Origin: Undaria pinnatifida
Taxonomy: Eukaryota > Sar > Phaeophyceae > Laminariales > Alariaceae
Reading direction: 5' to 3'
Length of the DNA: 64,000 nucleotides
Assembly (NCBI GenBank): GCA_012845835.1
Contig: JABAKD010000027.1
Location: 13,748,487-13,812,486 of the forward strand
Every line of letters begins with the position of its first letter. Positions within the stretch are counted from its first letter, which is position 1. Shown here piece by piece: positions 9,500 to 21,014 of this stretch. The notes under the pieces were generated by a model. The model did no database searches. It saw only the letters and a program-made list of their open reading frames with translations, and had not been told where the DNA came from. The position numbers and the translations under genes were made by a program.

Positions 9500-10960
9500 G
9501 GGTTGAATTGAACTGATTTAGAGTAAAGTGGGAGTGCAACCCGACGGACTAGGTATACCAAAAAGTCATGTTGCTCCATAAGAAAGGATGGCATCCCGAC
9601 GATTTTTGGTTATACATGGAACCCAGTCATGGTGAAAAATGGTTGTAGACCCGCTTGGGCTGGGTATATACCCAAAACGTCATGTTGCTTCGTAAAAACG
9701 AATGGCATCCTGACGAATTTGGGTTGACATGGAGCCCAGTCATGTGAGAAAAGTTGTTTCAGACGCTTGGACTAGGTACAACCAAAGAAATCATTTTGCC
9801 AAAAATGAGTAACGTTTCGACGATTTTGGATTATGTCTATGGAGCCCAGTCATTCAGGATATAGCTTCAGACCCATGGACTAGGTACACCAAAAAAATCG
9901 TTTTGCTAAAAACAATAATGACATTCCGACGATTTTGGATTAATACGGAGGATTCTTCAGAAAAATTGTTTAAGACCAATGCACTGGGTTAATACCAAAA
10001 AAAATATTTTGCTAAAAAAAGAATGACATTCCGACGATTGTTGATTAATATCGGGCCCCATTCAGAAAAATAGTTTAAAATCCATAGATAGATCAGGTAC
10101 ACCAAAAAAATATTTGTGCTAAAAAGAGAATGATCTCATTCTGACGACATTGGGTTAACGTTGAGCCCCGTCGTTTTTAAGATAGTTTCAGACCCATGGA
10201 CTAGGTACACCTTTAAGTTATTTTGCTAAAAAAAAAAATCTACCATGGTATTCCGACCATTTTGGGTTAATATGAAGGATTATTCAGAAAAATGGTTCAA
10301 GATCCGTGGAGTAGGTACACCAAAAAATCATTTTCCAAAAGAAAAGAATGACGTTCCGACGATGCTGGGTTAATATGGAGCCCATTCAGAAAAATATTTC
10401 CAGATCCATGGACCAGGTACGCCAAAAATGATGATTCTAGAAAAACAATACATGTAGCATTGCGAGAATTTTGGGTTAATGTGGAGCCCGGTCATTCAGA
10501 AAATATTCCAGACCCATGGATTAGGTACACCGAAAAAAATCATTTTGCTAAGAAATAGTAGCATTTTGATGATTTTGGGTGAATAGGGAGGTCCGTCATT
10601 CAGAAAAGTAGTTTCAGATTCATGGACTATTTCGGTACACCAAAAAAATAATCTTGCTAAGAAATAAGTGCATTTCGACAATTTTGGGTTAATATGGGTA
10701 TGAGGTTCGTCATATCAGAAAAATAGTTTCAGATTCAGGCTAGTCAGATTCATAGACTAGGTACACCAAGAAATAATTAAGCATGATCGCATAACGACGA
10801 TGTTGGGTTAATACGGAAGGAGCCCAGTCGCCCAGAGAAATAGTTCCAGAGGTACACCAAGGATTTTTTTTTGCTAAATAAGGTTATGATCGCATTCCGA
10901 CGATTCTGTTAAGAAATCCCGTCATTCGGGAAAATGGTTTTCAGCCCTTTTGGAGCCCAT
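9500..10960 (+). repeat. ~107-bp satellite array, about 13 monomers
   Basis: The anchor GGACTAGGTACACC recurs near 9545, 9770, 9877, 10092, 10199, 10308, 10410, 10517, 10623, 10754 and 10851 (with variants at 9660 and 9985), giving a period of ~107 bp. Each monomer also holds ATTCCGACGATTTTGGGTTA, GGAGCCCAGTCATTCAG and AAAATAGTTTCAGACC. All of these words occur in the same order inside family A elements. Monomers are diverged, with many small indels. It is non-coding. Confidence 0.75.
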
Positions 10961-11790
10961 TACAGCGATAGCGAAACCATAAAATCTTTGATGTCATCAA
11001 CCGTGTAGGTAGGAGCAATCGGTGTCACCGCTCAGCAGTAGGAGTAGGTCCGGGTGTCCTGCACATGTTGTGTTTTTTCACCATGGTTGGAACTAACCAT
11101 GTGGATCCCTTGGAAGTCCATGCTACGCCCGTGTCGCGCGAGCCCTTGCGCTGTACTCCGGGCATCAACTCTCGTTGTCATCCCCCCATCACGCAGTGGT
11201 AGACGCTGGGGTCGTCGTTTTTTTTTTCGTCGTCGATTGTTTTCGCTGAGGTCTCGAAAAGTTGAGCAAAAGGTGCTTCGCGGATCCGTTGTGGCACTCG
11301 TCGCCGAACGCTCTTTCGAGACGGTCGACAATACCGTACCAGGTACTTGTTATAACAATGCCAGCATGAAAACCAACGCAAACAAAAATGTGTATAATGA
11401 TTGCTAGTGCGTACGGTACATATCGACCATTTTCAAGATCAGACAAATGAACCCGGGTGCCAAGTTGTATTCCCCTTCCCCTTGTTGACCGACGCTTTTT
11501 TCGCTCTATGTGGTTTGGCACTCGCGAAGACGTGATGCACGCAGCATTATGATGCTCATGCTGCTGCGCGCTCTGGCTAGACGGCTGAATATATCGGACT
11601 TGTCGTGTGTTGGGTAGAGAGGTGTAAAAGTGTGGGCACATCACCGATCCCCACTGGATGATCTAGATCTGTCAGGGAAGATCTGTACGGTGTAGCTCGT
11701 GTTACCCGGTGGGAACCGTACGACCTCCATGATCTAGCACGTACTTCCTGGGTTGGATCTGTCCTCATAATATGCAGATCATGCACAAAA
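10961..11790. other. Unassigned stretch
   Basis: No gene is convincingly supported. A 99-codon minus frame and an overlapping 117-codon plus frame (11032-11407) lack recognisable domains, and the plus one starts at GTG. Confidence 0.3.
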
Positions 11791-12190
11791 TTTCATAACG
11801 GTAGCTACAATATCTATGGTACATGATCTACGGCAGATTATCTACGGTACATGATCTACGGTACATGATCTACGGTAGATTATCTATGGTAGATTATCTA
11901 GATCGTGATCTAGATCGTGATCTATCCGAGGCGTAGATGATCTGTGCGAGATGATTTAAATTATCCATTTCGTGATCTGTCCGAGGTATATATGATCTAT
12001 GATCTAGATCGTGATCTGTCCGAGGTGTATATGATCTAGATCGTGATCTGTACGAGATGTAGATGATCTAGATCGTTATCTATCCGAGGTGTAGGTTATC
12101 TATATCATAATCTGTTCGAGGCGTAGATGATCTAGATCGTGATCTGTCGGAGATGTGGGTGATGTAGATCGTGATCTTTCCAAGATGTGT
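11790..12190 (+). repeat. GATC-rich 32-bp satellite, array 1
   Basis: The monomer is close to GATCTAGATCGTGATCTGTC followed by CGAGGTGTAGAT, repeated about 9-10 times at 32-bp spacing from ~11930. A simpler lead-in of TACGGTACATGATC units lies at 11810-11890. The same monomer forms a second array at 44940-45185. Confidence 0.75.
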
Positions 12191-12756
12191 ACACTTCGAA
12201 GTATGTGTACACGGGGCCCGACCTCAGGTGGTGCTGGTATTCTGCTGATCTTTCCACCAGTTGTTGTAAGTGCCTACTGCTGCTAGGTGATCAAATGGGA
12301 ATCGGTTATCTATCGGACGTGTCGAGTTATCGCAGAACACACCCCTCCCCCACGTGAGAAGTCCAGCCTCGCCCAGCGTTACTGTTTTTTCTTGCGGTAG
12401 GTGTCATTCCTGTTCCTTGCTATGTACCTGGTAGGTGTCCTATACTGTAGAAGAATATAGGGGGTATACGATCTATACTGCTGTAGTATCCCCAAAGGGC
12501 TTGTACGTAAGGAACATTTTTTTGTTGTTTTCTGACTCCACGTGTATGACCATGACATTTTGGAGATCTGTGGTTGTGGCGCGGCGGATGTATGTGGGTA
12601 TGCGTCTGATGCACGACGTGTTTCAGTTTTGTGTTTACCGGGTACCGTTTTGGTTTATGTGTTTTTTCTTTTTTTTTTCCTGAAGTGTTCTTCCACTTGA
12701 GAGTGATTGGACACCTGTCTTGTGATTATGGAGTAGAGTGTAGCGATGAGTTGATC
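12191..12756. other. Unassigned stretch
   Basis: No gene or repeat recognised. Short ORFs (60-80 codons) on both strands lack recognisable content. Confidence 0.3.
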
Positions 12757-13030
12757 TGACTACAACAGCAACGACCACGGCTATAACGATAACGACAACG
12801 ACATGGACAACGACAACGATAGCGACAACGACAACGACAACAACGACAACGACAACGACAATGATAACGACAACGACCACACCACGACCACAACGACAAC
12901 GACAGCAACAACAACAACAACAGCGACAACGACAATTACAACGACAAAGGCAACGGCAATGACAACTTCGCCGACAACGACAACGACAACGACAACCACG
13001 ATAACGACAACGACAACGACAACGACAAAA
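12757..13030 (+). repeat. (GACAAC)n simple-sequence tract
   Basis: About 270 bp of GACAAC/AACGAC units with interruptions. It produces long fortuitous frames of Asn-Asp or Thr-Thr on the plus strand and Val/Ser-Leu on the minus strand. These are not genes. Confidence 0.9.
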
Positions 13031-13066
13031 AATATGATAATTGCAAGGATGTGTTTAGTGGTAGGG

Positions 13067-13152
13067 TTAACCCCTTTAGAGCCCCAATATCCCCCTATAC
13101 CAATTCCGAGTAATTTGTACAAAACACGGGTTTCCAGTCGTAAAGGCGTTAA
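13067..13152 (+). mobile_element. Family P mini-element, copy 3 (cleanest)
   Basis: 86 bp from TTAA to TTAA. The left end TTAACCCCTTTAGAGCCCC and the right end CAGTCGTAAAGGCGTTAA are imperfect inverted repeats directly flanked by TTAA, the target-site signature of piggyBac-type transposons. There is no coding capacity, so it would be non-autonomous. Unlike copies 2, 4 and 6, it is not inside family A. Confidence 0.65.
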
Positions 13153-13339
13153 GCAATCAGCTCTGATACTCGGGTACCCCCAGAGTATGTACCCTGCTTA
13201 ACACACCCTTGAAGTGACGCTTCGTGTTTCTTTCGCTTCCGATGGCTAACTCTGGCCCCCAGCGCACTGCGCCTGCTCTGGCCTCGCGACGCACTGTATG
13301 TGCGTACTGCGTTGGAGGGACAAGGAGTGCATGTGGCAG

Positions 13340-13505
13340 GCTTGCGCTGGTTGTTTTGTGGCCGTCCGCTGCATGAAGCAAGCACCCAGAAACTTTGAAC
13401 TAGCAGCTGTCTGTTTGTTGTGGCCGTCCGCTGTATGAATGAAGCTCACAGACACTTGAACTAGCAGGCGTTTGTGTGCTGTGGCCGTCCGCTGCGTGAA
13501 TGACG
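13340..13505 (+). repeat. ~62-bp minisatellite, cluster 1
   Basis: GGCCGTCCGCTGCATGAA recurs at 13360, 13422 and 13483, each followed by a segment like CACTTGAACTAGCAG. A related cluster lies at 14100-14270. Confidence 0.6.
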
Positions 13506-14099
13506 GGGCGAAGCTAGTGAGCTCACCTAACAAGTTGGCCGCCCGGATCTTTGGGGCGGTGGGCTGTTCGCGTTTGCGAGCAGAAAGCACGTCCTGGTCG
13601 GATAGAGGTACGGGCGGCGTAGACCCAACCCACCCCTTAACCCTAGCCCTAACCCTGACCCCAAACCGGACCCAAAACGGGCCAGAAAGGGGCGAGAAAC
13701 GCGGCTGCGCCGCTTCAGGAAAATTATTTATTATTCCGATCTGCGGACCATCACATTCATAGCCCTCGGCCAATGAAAGAGCGTATATAACACCCTCCAA
13801 GACCCGGGCGGCCACATTGTTAGGTCTTCTGAAGCTAGTTGCAGAACTGCAGCACTAGTTGCAAACCGCACGATTTTCGATTCGCGCTTGCAAACTCACG
13901 GCCCCCCGGGTGGGATCAGGTTCCAGCCCAACCAGAAGCCTGTGCCCTATGACCTAGCCCCGAGATTATAGGCGGTGGGATTAGAGTTGGCCATTCAAAC
14001 TCTATTCGGGTTGGTCCGACAACGCCTTTCACCCTCATACACAAGAGCCTTGGTAATAGCGTGTGGCTTGCAATTTTAGTGCTGCAGTTGTTTTGCAAG
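13506..14099. other. Unassigned, with a telomere-like tract at 13632-13665
   Basis: A short degenerate CCCTAA run (CCCTAGCCCTAACCCTGACC) lies at about 13640. The 189-codon minus ORF (13815-13246) spans the minisatellite, so I do not call it. Confidence 0.35.
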
Positions 14100-14270
14100 G
14101 AGTCATCGTTTCCGAACGAAGCACGCAGACACATGAACTCGTATATACTCGTAGCAGTTGTCCTGTTTATTGTGGCTGTCCGCTGCATGAATTGAGCACG
14201 CAGGCACTAAGCTCGTAGCAGTTGTCTGTTTATTGTGGCCGCTCGCTGCATGAATGAAGCACACATCGTG
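14100..14270 (+). repeat. ~62-bp minisatellite, cluster 2
   Basis: Two full units and a partial one carry TGTGGCTGTCCGCTGCATGAA and GCACGCAGGCAC at ~63-bp spacing. They are the same family as 13340-13505, about 700 bp away. Confidence 0.55.
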
Positions 14271-14915
14271 TACCTGGGAGAGTATATGTACCAGGTACAT
14301 CGTACGCGATAGGAGCTTGAGAGGGGGAAAATGGCGAATGCGAGTGGCCATTACAGCATCAGTCACACGTACTTACATCCATATCAATATGATATTAATT
14401 GTTACCTGGTATATAATCACGCGGGCCGCTGGGTTAGGGGATGCCGGTTTTTATGTTTCTATGTTTCTATGTTGGAATCCGACGCAAGGAGTTAGCACGA
14501 CACGCTCCCAAAACTTGTGTTCGGCTTTTACTGGTACGACGTACCCGTCAATTCTCGCAACTACTTCCGCATAATTGGACCTTTCTGTTTACAGAGAGCA
14601 AAATCAAGTCACATAATTTGGGTTTTTCTGCTTAAATAACCTTGACCCGAAAACCCCTCAACTCCTGCTGCCGCTCACACTGCCTGTTGCTTAGCCCTTG
14701 TCACACTGCCTGTTGTTTCAACCCTTGTCCCACTGCTGCAAGATTTTTTTCGTACCAATTCCGAGCAATTTTTTGCGCCCAGAACACGCAACCCCTGCCA
14801 CCTGCCAGGTACACTGCATGCCTGCTGTTCACACTCAACCCACTTGCAAAATATGACGATCCCGTACAACTGTAATGCTAAGTAGCTTGTCGCTGAAAAA
14901 GTCGGAAAATAAAGG
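14271..14915. other. Unassigned stretch
   Basis: No gene recognised. It has a short direct repeat, CACACTGCCTGTTGCTT / CACACTGCCTGTTGTTT, at 14678-14720, and two copies of the TACCAGGTA / TACCTGGTA 9-mer (14289, 14403). Confidence 0.3.
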
Positions 14916-15182
14916 GGATACGATGGAGGTGACATGACCACTTTTTTTCTTAACACTACCCCTCAATTTGGGAGCTTAAGACCTCTCTAAGGCAAAAACG
15001 GGTTTGCTTGGAAAGAAAGACTGCTATAATATACCGGATGAAAAGATGCCATGTCCTAGGCAAACAACGGGAATCATGCAAAAAAAAATGGCCTATTTCT
15101 GATGATTTGGGGGTTAAGGAGCCCTGTCGTTCAGAAATCAATTCAGACGAAAAGTGCCACCTCTATCATTGCACGTGCCATT
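14916..15182 (+). mobile_element. Family A element
   Basis: The left end ATACGATGGAGGTGACATG precedes a T-run, then CCTCAATTTGGGAGCTTAAG, ATACCGGATGAAAAG, ATCATGCAAAAAA, GATTTGGGGGTTAAGGAGC and GTCGTTCAG. The right end is CCACCTCTATCATTGCACG. The internal TTAA used by family P in other copies is empty here. Confidence 0.65.
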
Positions 15183-15507
15183 CCACCCTTTTAGCACCGC
15201 ACTCCCCATATCGGGACAAAACACTTGGAACTGGACTAGAACGAATTTATGAGGGCTGGACTGGAAAAGGGGGTCACCCTCTTTTTCCACCGCGAAAATG
15301 ATGCCGTGCTGTTAATGATTACAAACGCTATGTCCCCAAAAACGCCGACATGGAGTCCTGAACCAGAGGTGTTAATTGTTTTGCTTTTCTCTGGCGTTGT
15401 GCTGCACGCACAGCCATGCCCCCCACCCCCACCCCCTACCGCACCCGCGCGTTCTGGCTAATGTGGCACCCACTAGCAGAGGAAGAAGTAGCCGCAGCGA
15501 AAGAAGA
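15183..15507. other. Unassigned stretch
   Basis: No gene recognised. A C-rich patch lies at 15418-15440. Confidence 0.3.
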
Positions 15508-15582
15508 GGATCCCTAACTTAACCCTAACCCTAGTCTTAGCCCTAACCCTAACCCTGCCCCTACCCTATCACTAACCCGCAG
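15508..15582 (-). repeat. Interstitial telomere-like CCCTAA tract
   Basis: TAACCCTAACCCTAGTC and CCCTAACCCTAACCCTGCC are degenerate (CCCTAA)n, the complement of the TTAGGG telomere repeat. The tract lies within other sequence and does not mark the end of the window. Confidence 0.6.
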
Positions 15583-16139
15583 AGGAAGAAGAGGAGATGG
15601 AGGAGATGGTGCAAGATGGCCCGGCGGGGAAGGAGTGGGGTGGGCCGACGCGCGGGGGGGTGCTGGGCGAGCCGACGAGGTTCGGTGACTGGGAACGAAA
15701 GGGGAGGTGCTCGGACTTCTGAACCCCGGTGCGAGACACGGCACACGGCGATATGGCGGGGTCGCTAGCTGGTCGGTGCCTTGGGGCTAGATGTCAGGGA
15801 AATGGTTTATTTATAGCGTGACTACATCAACATTGTTATCATCATGATTACCGTCGTCATCGTCGCCCAATACCATCATCGTCACCATGATCATCATCGT
15901 CATCATCATGATCATGATCGTCGTGGTATAACAGTGGGGGTCTCCCAGTGAGGCGGTGGTGTGCGAAAGCAATATGACCGCCTTATAGAGGGAAGCCGCC
16001 TTATTCTTCCCACGTTATGAGTGCAATTCCCCAGCCGTGACCGCCTTAAATCGGGATACCGCCCTTACTCAGACCGCCGTATTGGGGGACCCCAACGGCA
16101 TCATATGGGCTGTGATGGTGCCGGCATAGCTCTACGAAG
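15583..16139. repeat. Unassigned, with ATC/ATG microsatellite at 15815-15930
   Basis: CATCATCGTC-type trinucleotides dominate ~115 bp. Around 15950-16100 GACCGCC words recur (GACCGCCTTA). No gene recognised. Confidence 0.5.
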
Positions 16140-16450
16140 GTAGGGTCATAGCCCTTTGACGGCACCGTCCTATGACGATATCACCATCGCGCTTTGACGG
16201 CACTGTCATGGCTCTTGGACGACAGCGTGACGAACCTTTGACGGCACCGCCACGGCTCTTTGACGGCGCCGCCATATCCCTTTTGCGGCACTGCCATAGC
16301 TCAGAGGTCTGTGCCAAAGATGCGCGAAGATGGGAATTTTCGCCACGGCTCTTTGACGGCACGGTCATATCCCTTTTGCGGCACTGTCATAGGTCACAGG
16401 TTTGTCCCAAAGACGCTAGAAGATGGGTATTTTCGAGCGCGTCAAGGCCA
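16140..16450 (+). repeat. Minisatellite of TTTGACGGCACCGTCATGGC units
   Basis: Short units with TTTGACGGCAC, GCCACGGCTC and CATATCCCTTTTGCGGCACTG repeat irregularly. A longer ~95-bp unit appears twice near 16258-16440, containing GCCAAAGATGCGCGAAGATG and its variant. Overlapping plus and minus frames are open only because of this repetition. Confidence 0.6.
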
Positions 16451-16539
16451 CAATTGGCCTTCCTGTACTTATTTTAGGGTGTGCGGGTTGGAAGACGGGA
16501 TGGATCTTTTTGTAACGCGACAAGGCCTCCATATGCTAG

Positions 16540-17300
16540 AATTTGCGTCGGGGGCTATCGGTCAAGGGGTGAAACCGCGGTCTCCTACGAGCATATTTTA
16601 TCGATGTTAAGTGCAGGGGGCGGCGATCAGTCAAGGGGATCAAACCGCGGTCTCCGACAATAATTTTCGGTCGGGTTTAGTGTAGGGTGCGGTCAGTCAA
16701 GGGGCCAACCATGGTCTTGTCCTACCATCTATGGTCGGTTTTAATGTAAGGGGTCAAACCGCGGTCTTGTCCTAGCATTATTGGTTGGTTCTGGTATAGT
16801 ATAGGAGGCGGTCAGTCAAGCGATCAAACCACGTCGAGGTCTTTTTGGCGTTACTTAACTAGTGTTAGTGTAGTGGCGGTAGATCAAAGGGTCAAACCGC
16901 CGTCTTGCTCTAGCATCTATGGCCGGTTTTAGTGTTAAGGGACAGTTAAGGGGTCAAACCGCGGTCTTGTCCCAGCACATATGGTCCTTTTTTGTATAGG
17001 GTGGTCAGTGAAGAGGTCAAACCGCGGCAAGGTCTCTTTTGTCCGTAAGATACTAGTGTTAGTGTAGGAGGTGGTCAATCAGGGGGTCAACCGCGGTCTT
17101 GTCCTAGCATACTTGGTTGGTTTCAGTACAGGGGGCGGTCAGTCACGGCGTCAAACCGCGTCAAGGTCTCTCTCGGCGTTAATGCACTAGTGTTAGTGTG
17201 CGGGGCCAGTCGAGGGATCAAAGCGCGGTCTTGTCCTAGAATATTTGGTCGGATTTAGTATAGGGGCGGTCAGTCAGTCAAGGAGTCAAACCGTGGTCTC
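16540..17300 (+). repeat. ~65-75-bp tandem array with two alternating unit types
   Basis: The core GTCAGTCAAGGGGTCAAACC is followed in type 1 by GCGGTCTTGTCCTAGCAT…TTGGTCGGTTTTAGTGTAG. In type 2 it is followed by GCGTCAAGGTCTC…ACTAGTGTTAGTGTAG. About eleven units are visible. It is non-coding. Confidence 0.7.
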
Positions 17301-17589
17301 TGTCATGGCATATTCGGCCGATGCCCGCATCCTCCAGCCTGATGGATGAATACTGGCTCCATTTATCACGATCAACCATTGGGGTGACTTTCTCGGCGAA
17401 GGGACTAGCCTGGCCCAAAAATCCGCCGCACGTACCCCGCTTGCAGACTTGGCTCTCAGAGGTTTTACGTACAAAGGTAGGGGGGTTGCGGAACCGACTA
17501 TTAATACAATAGGCGTGGAATGTACCAACATGTACGCTATAGGGGAGACAGGCCTCTCCCTCTGATGCCGCTTTCTTTCTCTGCTCGCA

Positions 17590-17880
17590 GCTTGCCTGGG
17601 AAGGGTGTAGCGCTGGGCTTTTTTTCGAGAGACCGAAGACCTTGTGATCCTGTTGAGTGATCTCATCATCGGGGCCGGTATTTTGGAACAGTCTCTGCAT
17701 CTTGTCGCTCGTGGTGTAACGCGCACGGCGTATCGAAGATTTCGTTATCCTGTTGTGATCTGATCATTGGGGCCGGTATTTTGCAACTCCGTCTCTGCAT
17801 CTTGCTGCTGGTGGTGTAACGCGCGGCGGCATCAGTCAGCAGTTGGGTTGGGCGAGATCGGCACCCATCCATCAACAAGG
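17590..17880 (+). repeat. ~115-bp direct duplication
   Basis: GGGGCCGGTATTTTGGAAC / GCAAC, GTCTCTGCATCTTG and GTGGTGTAACGCGC occur in the same order at about 17670 and 17780. Two copies are present. Confidence 0.6.
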
Positions 17881-18661
17881 TGTTCTATTGAATTTTGTTA
17901 TTCCGTGGGGTGTTTTTTTCGTGCTTAATGAAACGCGGCGTGATTTCAGAGACGTCCAACATAGCTATAGGAGTATTAATAGTGAACGGTCTGGCAGTAG
18001 TAGGTAAGTTGTTGATGAGCCATTAATAGCTGTATTGTACGTGTGTGTATGCATGCCCTGGCTTGGCCCTGCGCATGTAATTCTTTGAGACCTGAGCCCG
18101 TGTTTTGCAGAACAACCTACTTTAGTGTAGTGTCGTATGTATTTTCCATGCCAGAGCCCGCGCTATGGAGGACACTTGAAGTTTGTGTGGGATAAGTTTT
18201 CCGTACCAGCAGCTTCAACTTCGTGCTCGTGTTTCGCAGGTCATCCGCTTAGCATCGGCACACCCTTATCGACCGCGTTCCTCGTTTGACGTTGATGTGG
18301 GAGGGGTGGGGATGGGGTTGGGTTGGGGGGGTGGAGTCGCGGCGGCGGGAGTTCTGCCTGTATTATCTCATGGACCAGGTGAATGCATGCATGCATGCAT
18401 GTATTACTGCGTACGTTTTTTTCTCCGAATATGTTCGTGCCTGCATATAATACTGCATATTTATTTTTCTCTGGATATGTTCCTGCTTGCGAATGGGTCG
18501 CCCACCGATATTCCTCGAGAACTCGTGTATAAATTATGGACGCTGAGCTCGTACAAGGTGGATCCTACGCGGTAACTCTGACCCGTTTCAAGCACCGCGC
18601 GCACCCACGTGTGGATTAAAACTTTATTGTGGAACGCTTAGTATGCGCATTTGCAGTGGTG
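17881..18661. other. Unassigned stretch
   Basis: No gene recognised. A GCAT microsatellite lies at 18383-18402 and a G-rich patch at 18300-18345. Confidence 0.3.
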
Positions 18662-19087
18662 ATGACATTTTCTTATACGAGGCAAATATTATTTCACGCT
18701 TGGCGCGTTTCGGTGACTTTCACGTACCGATATGTTCGGTATTTTAATATCTGCTTCACAGCATACGTGTTCTATTGGCTTCCACGTATTGGTGTGTGGG
18801 AGATTTGGTGCTTGCTTTGCTGTTCACCCGTCCAATTGACTTCTGGCTTGCAAGTTAGAGGTGTGGGAGTGGGTTGTGAAGCGCCACATCTTCGATGCAT
18901 TCGCCAAATTCTCGGGATGGATTTAGTTGCACCTGATCTTTCCGTGAATCTGCATATATACGACCCTTCAGGGTGGGCTAGTGTTATGACATCCCCTCTC
19001 TCTCGTCGTGGCGTTATGATTAGTAGCGCAGTTGTCCCCTTTATATCTGGCAGGCGTTACGGCTCCGCCCCCCCTTTTGTCAGATGA
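18662..19087 (+). CDS. Weak candidate ORF, 141 codons, unknown
   Basis: From ATG at 18662 to TGA at 19085-19087. The N-terminal ~60 residues are aromatic and hydrophobic (YRYVRYFNICFTAYVFYWLP), which could be one or two membrane segments. The rest is mixed and low in Lys. It overlaps no recognised repeat and is one of the longer ATG-initiated frames. No domain was recognised and no splice or promoter signals are evident. It may be chance. Confidence 0.15.
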   Translation: MTFSYTRQILFHAWRVSVTFTYRYVRYFNICFTAYVFYWLPRIGVWEIWCLLCCSPVQLTSGLQVRGVGVGCEAPHLRCIRQILGMDLVAPDLSVNLHIYDPSGWASVMTSPLSRRGVMISSAVVPFISGRRYGSAPPFVR

Positions 19088-20160
19088 TATCCGGCGGATA
19101 GCATGCAACTAATACAGTTGTTGTAACGTTCATGCAACCCTCGTGTGAGTGGCCATTACGGAGCCAGAGGCACCCCTGAATAGCGCAGTAGTCGGTCCCT
19201 AGGTCCATATTGCCCCGATACTACTTTGCTGACGTCGGCAGGACGAAGAGGAAATACCATTACATGAAGGATATTATCCGGAGAATGTGAGGTTTTGCAC
19301 GAGAGCAGCGCCGACGGATCCGATTTTGACCAGGTTTTGAGCCTTCCTCGAGATAGCTTGAGCTGGCGTCCACTTCTCGGGGCGCGTTGTTTCCTGGACG
19401 TGCGTCACCTTGCTCGCCCCTACCGACTCTGCCGGGAGCGGACTCGGCCGTTCCCGCTTCGTGTCGTGACGATCCCCGCCTAAATGTTTTTTTGGCGAAC
19501 GGTTTGTTCCGAAAATGTGAAGTGCGTAGTCATACGATACGCACTAAAGCAAAACAGGCTGCCCCGAAAGCAAGCCGTTTGATGACAGTCGTTCGACGAA
19601 CAGACACCAACAACAGTAGTAGTTTAAGATTGCCAAGTCGCGTGCTCTGCGAGCCTCAGGCGAACACTTTCATTTTTTTTTGCAGCTTGCTTAAAAAGAA
19701 AAAGTTTGTTGACAGTAGTTCGACGAAGGCACGAACTGCTTATTATATTCCCGAATCGAGTCTCGCGGTGAAATGCTTCTTTTATTTGCAGACATAACGT
19801 GTGCGAAAGTAAGTTTTTTCGGGTTCACTTTGCTTTGGGTTCGAGCCTCGGAGTGTATCCAATACTATTTTACTTTTTGTTTTGTTTGTCTCTATTTTTT
19901 TTGCCTCTTTTTTTTGGTTCCGCACGCGTACCGGCTCAAAGATTAACAGAATCTTGTGCATGGTATCATACTTTTTCTGTTTTGAGGATTTCCTCCCATT
20001 GCTGGTTAACATATACTTTCTTCTGGGCATGCTAATAATGTTTGCTGTACGTAGTCGACATTATCGGGGGGAAAACATAGTAACAACAATAGTAATGCAG
20101 GAAGATGATTTGACCCGTAAGTTATGAGCTGGGCTTTTCGCGGATAGGATGACCGCTCGC
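19088..20160. other. Unassigned 1-kb stretch
   Basis: No gene or repeat family recognised. T-rich at 19860-19920. Confidence 0.3.
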
Positions 20161-20345
20161 GGGGGCCGGATCGGATTAGGGTGATTTAGCCCGACCCGTG
20201 ATATTTGAAAACCTCCTCCTGACCCGACCCGACCCGATCCGGAAGATTTCGAACATCTCCTTGTGACGCGACACGACCCGACCCGCGATTTTGTTAAACC
20301 TCCAGACCCGAACCGCGGGTCGGGTCATGACCCGTGACAAAGCCC
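20161..20345. repeat. Degenerate GACCC/GGGTC pentanucleotide tract
   Basis: CCCGACCCGTGAT, GACCCGACCCGACCC, CACGACCCGACCCGCG and GCGGGTCGGGTCATGACCC recur. The last forms an inverted pair with the earlier ones, so the tract could fold back. Confidence 0.6.
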
Positions 20346-20889
20346 TGGTTACGACTGCCATAACCTGTCTTAAGAGCATCACCCCCCCCCCCCCTCCTGC
20401 GTACCTGAGTAGGACTCACATAGTAGGAGGATGTGGAATATTCAAGGAGGAACGGGATGCGTTAGAGGAGGGGATGTGGAGAAATTAGACGTATGTGACA
20501 TGGAAGACTTTGGTAGACTAGAGAGTAGCGCGAAAACGATCGCTATCCTAGGAGATAGATGGTGGCCTCAGACGGCGAAACAGGACGGGCCCCGGATAGG
20601 ATAATAAGCAAACTGTTTCTTCTATGTAGGATATAGAAGAAGCGTAATGAACGCCCAAATGTTGGAGGTGTCTCGATTGGGAGTAGGAACGGTGCTCCGT
20701 CTCAAAAGGGATGGGTAGTCAATGGTCAAATGACTGAGTAAGGCAAGCAACGAATGTGTATCCCCCCCCCCCCCCCCTCCTACCGCAAAGGTTAACGGAC
20801 AATGTCACAATAAACAAAATGATGAAAAAAAAAACTCGCATCCTCCTCCCCCCCCCCCCCCCCCCCCCCCCCTCAAACACACACCCCTC
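20346..20889. other. Unassigned, with poly-C tracts
   Basis: Poly-C runs lie at 20381-20394, 20762-20777 and 20849-20872. The ~50 bp at 20705-20755 (GGGTAGTCAATGGTCAAAT) matches 38125-38165 and is a small unclassified repeat preceding C-tracts in both places. Confidence 0.4.
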
Positions 20890-21014
20890 CCCCACTGGTG
20901 ATGCGCGCGATCGGATTATTAGTCTACACACAGCTTGCAAAGATGAGTTTCGACGACATGTTCGATCTCACAGGTCTGGTTGGAGTGTATTTCTATTTTT
21001 ATAACAACAAATGA
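20890..21014 (+). repeat. MSFD element, terminal part
   Basis: GCGCGATCGGATTATT, CACACAGCTTGCAAAGATGAGT and TTCGATCTCACAG match the other copies. A poly-C segment just upstream (20849-20872) may be the remnant of the element body. Confidence 0.6.
20943..21014 (+). CDS. Micropeptide MSFDDMFDLTGLVGVYFYFY… (MSFD element)
   Basis: 23 codons plus stop. An in-frame insertion (GLV) separates FDLT from GVYFYFYN, yet the frame is preserved. This mildly favours coding constraint over chance. Confidence 0.2.
   Translation: MSFDDMFDLTGLVGVYFYFYNNK

Noticed and set aside
9500-10960. CRISPR-like regular array
   Set aside because: Units are contiguous, diverged satellite monomers of ~107 bp, with no short identical repeats and no unique spacers.
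11032-11407. Overlapping ORFs on both strands with Arg/Lys-rich runs
   Set aside because: Plus frame starts at GTG, minus frame has no known domain; both overlap the same DNA and a poly-T run.
12635-13122. Long poly-Val, Ser-Leu and Asn-Asp ORFs
   Set aside because: Produced by the (GACAAC)n tract; composition, not coding.
16540-17300. CRISPR-like array of ~70-bp units
   Set aside because: The intervening parts are themselves repeated (two unit types), and the whole context is eukaryotic.
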